In this document: in pieces, positions 63,267 through 64,000 of the stretch
Position numbering within the stretch: position 1 is the first letter of the stretch
How the letters are laid out: each line of letters opens with the position of its first letter
NCBI GenBank assembly: GCA_018402445.1
Contig: JAGYIT010000012.1
Coordinates: forward strand, 1 to 64,000
Direction of reading: 5' to 3'
Length of the DNA stretch: 64,000 nucleotides
Origin: Akkermansiaceae bacterium
GTDB lineage: Bacteria; Verrucomicrobiota; Verrucomicrobiia; Verrucomicrobiales; Akkermansiaceae
Position numbers and translations under genes: made by a program
The notes under the pieces: model-generated
Told to the model about the DNA's origin: nothing
Database searches by the model: none
What the model saw: only the letters and a program-made list of their open reading frames with translations

Positions 63267-63395
63267 ATGCTCGGGCATGGTGTGGTTTCGCAAGCGACGA
63301 AGGATAAATTGAATGTCGCTGCTAAAAATGCAAAAATTACAGAGCCTAGCTACGACTATGCTTTCAAGATTCTTCCACCGCCACCCTTCCGATAA
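63267..63395 (+). CDS. Short ORF, possibly the 3' end of a truncated gene
   Basis: A 42-codon frame (MLGHGVVSQATKDKLNVAAK to ILPPPPFR). The same frame is open back to the stop at 63227, with GKGKIDF before the ATG, so it may be the tail of a truncated gene. It stops 6 bp before the next ATG. The residue pattern looks coding but no family is recognised. A polymorphic-toxin tail next to its immunity gene is one possibility, unsupported by any motif. Confidence 0.4.
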   Translation: MLGHGVVSQATKDKLNVAAKNAKITEPSYDYAFKILPPPPFR

Positions 63396-63401
63396 TTGGA
63401 C

Positions 63402-64000
63402 ATGAGCACAGTTTTCTGGAGCAGCGACCTCTTGGACCTCACCGCGGCGAAAGCCGGCATGAAATCCATCCTCAAACCAGGTAGGAAGGCGAAATTTGTT
63501 GCCGAGATTCCCGGCGGGGGCACCTGCAAGGAGCTGTGTCATAAAGATCTGGCGTATGAACAGATGGAAATGCTGCAAGTGCCTCCGTCTTGTGGTGGGA
63601 TCAAAGTCGCTGCCGATTCGCTGTTCCCTCCATCGGAAGTCCCCGGTGAACTATGCGTGATAGGCCCGTACTGGGATCACGTCAAACAAATGCCTAAAAG
63701 CAGGGAGTTGCTGTTGCGAAGCTGGTATTTTTCGTCGCGCCTTGGAAGCATAGTCGATGTGATGGTGTTTTCTGAATATGGCATCGGTTTTATGGCACGT
63801 CCGCTTGCGAGCGGCGGGGGTGTGAAATTTTTCTGCTCTTCTAGACCCGATTCATTCTATCGCGACATCACCGGAGTCCATTTGGAAGCGGGTAATGAAA
63901 AGGTTGACCCGGAATTGGTCCGCGAAATGGTGGTAGGCTGGATGGATGAGTTCGGCTTGTCCGGCCACCCGGCGATCAAGGAAACAAGGATTTCGCTTGA
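63402..64000 (+). CDS. Unrecognised protein, runs off the window
   Basis: Open from ATG 63402 to the window end (199 codons, no stop). It begins MSTVFWSSDLLDLTAAKAGM and includes GELCVIGPYWDHVKQMPKSR and SWYFSSRLGSIVDVMVFSEY. There is no signal peptide or membrane segment. GC content appears lower than in neighbouring genes. No family is recognised. Because the end is missing, the length and C-terminal domains are unknown. Confidence 0.6.
   Translation, partial: MSTVFWSSDLLDLTAAKAGMKSILKPGRKAKFVAEIPGGGTCKELCHKDLAYEQMEMLQVPPSCGGIKVAADSLFPPSEVPGELCVIGPYWDHVKQMPKSRELLLRSWYFSSRLGSIVDVMVFSEYGIGFMARPLASGGGVKFFCSSRPDSFYRDITGVHLEAGNEKVDPELVREMVVGWMDEFGLSGHPAIKETRISL

Overview
The window looks like a chromosome segment of a Verrucomicrobiota bacterium, probably Verrucomicrobiales. 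The evidence is the combination of gene families: a Verru_Chthon cassette A protein, two PEP-CTERM surface proteins ending in PEP-x-hydrophobic-RRRR, a DUF1549/DUF1553 protein with a planctomycete-type CxxCH domain, a Cys-type sulfatase, two DUF6288 proteins, GntR/LacI-type and XylR-type regulators, and a high-GC genome with poor Shine-Dalgarno sequences and several TTG starts. All identifications come from reading the sequence; no database was searched.

Layout. 1-2.0 kb: a REP-associated (HUH, Y1) transposase whose 5' part and leader are repeated twice as broken copies upstream. 2.4-8.5 kb: leuS overlapping a SWIM-SNF2 helicase gene. 8.5-16.9 kb, minus strand: the cell-shape cluster mreB-mreC-mreD-mrdA(PBP2)-rng, followed by an RHH/PIN toxin-antitoxin pair and pyk; mreC and rng each carry one apparent frameshift. 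17.2-21.2 kb: a metallophosphoesterase, ilvA and three small genes. 21.2-23.1 kb: the 3' scrap of a parA-like gene beside an IS91-type transposase gene broken by a nested-palindrome element. 23.4-31.5 kb: a secreted protein of unknown role, a second REP-associated transposase fused in frame to the tail of a lost DUF1553 gene, an intact DUF1553 gene and a decayed secreted gene.

31.6-53.6 kb is an accessory, export-oriented region: Verru_Chthon A, a small secreted protein, a sulfatase, a GntR-HTH/LacI-sensor regulator, a LamG PEP-CTERM protein, an AAA/DUF4143 ATPase, an SGNH (SASA) esterase, DUF6288 and a Tat-type FAD oxidoreductase, then a second DUF6288/SASA pair with its own PEP-CTERM gene and a deleted pseudogene of the same regulator. 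A 17-bp palindrome (ATTAC-N7-GTAAT) occurs three times: before the regulator and its divergent PEP-CTERM gene, before Verru_Chthon A, and before the first SASA/DUF6288 pair. I propose a small regulon for surface polysaccharide modification and capture; this is the strongest candidate for an undescribed system.

53.8-62.9 kb is a second sugar locus: a rhamnose-mutarotase-like protein, a divergent XylR-type activator, and a translationally coupled operon of sodium/solute symporter, FAD oxidoreductase and parallel beta-helix protein, with an AbrB/PIN toxin-antitoxin pair between them. The right end holds the first ~70 codons of a prolyl-tRNA synthetase cut off at the same leader repeat that precedes the REP transposases, then a 42-codon ORF and an unrecognised gene running off the window.

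Across the window, several families of short AT-rich or hairpin repeats sit between genes and, unusually, in frame inside genes (leuS, both REP transposases, the IS91 transposase).
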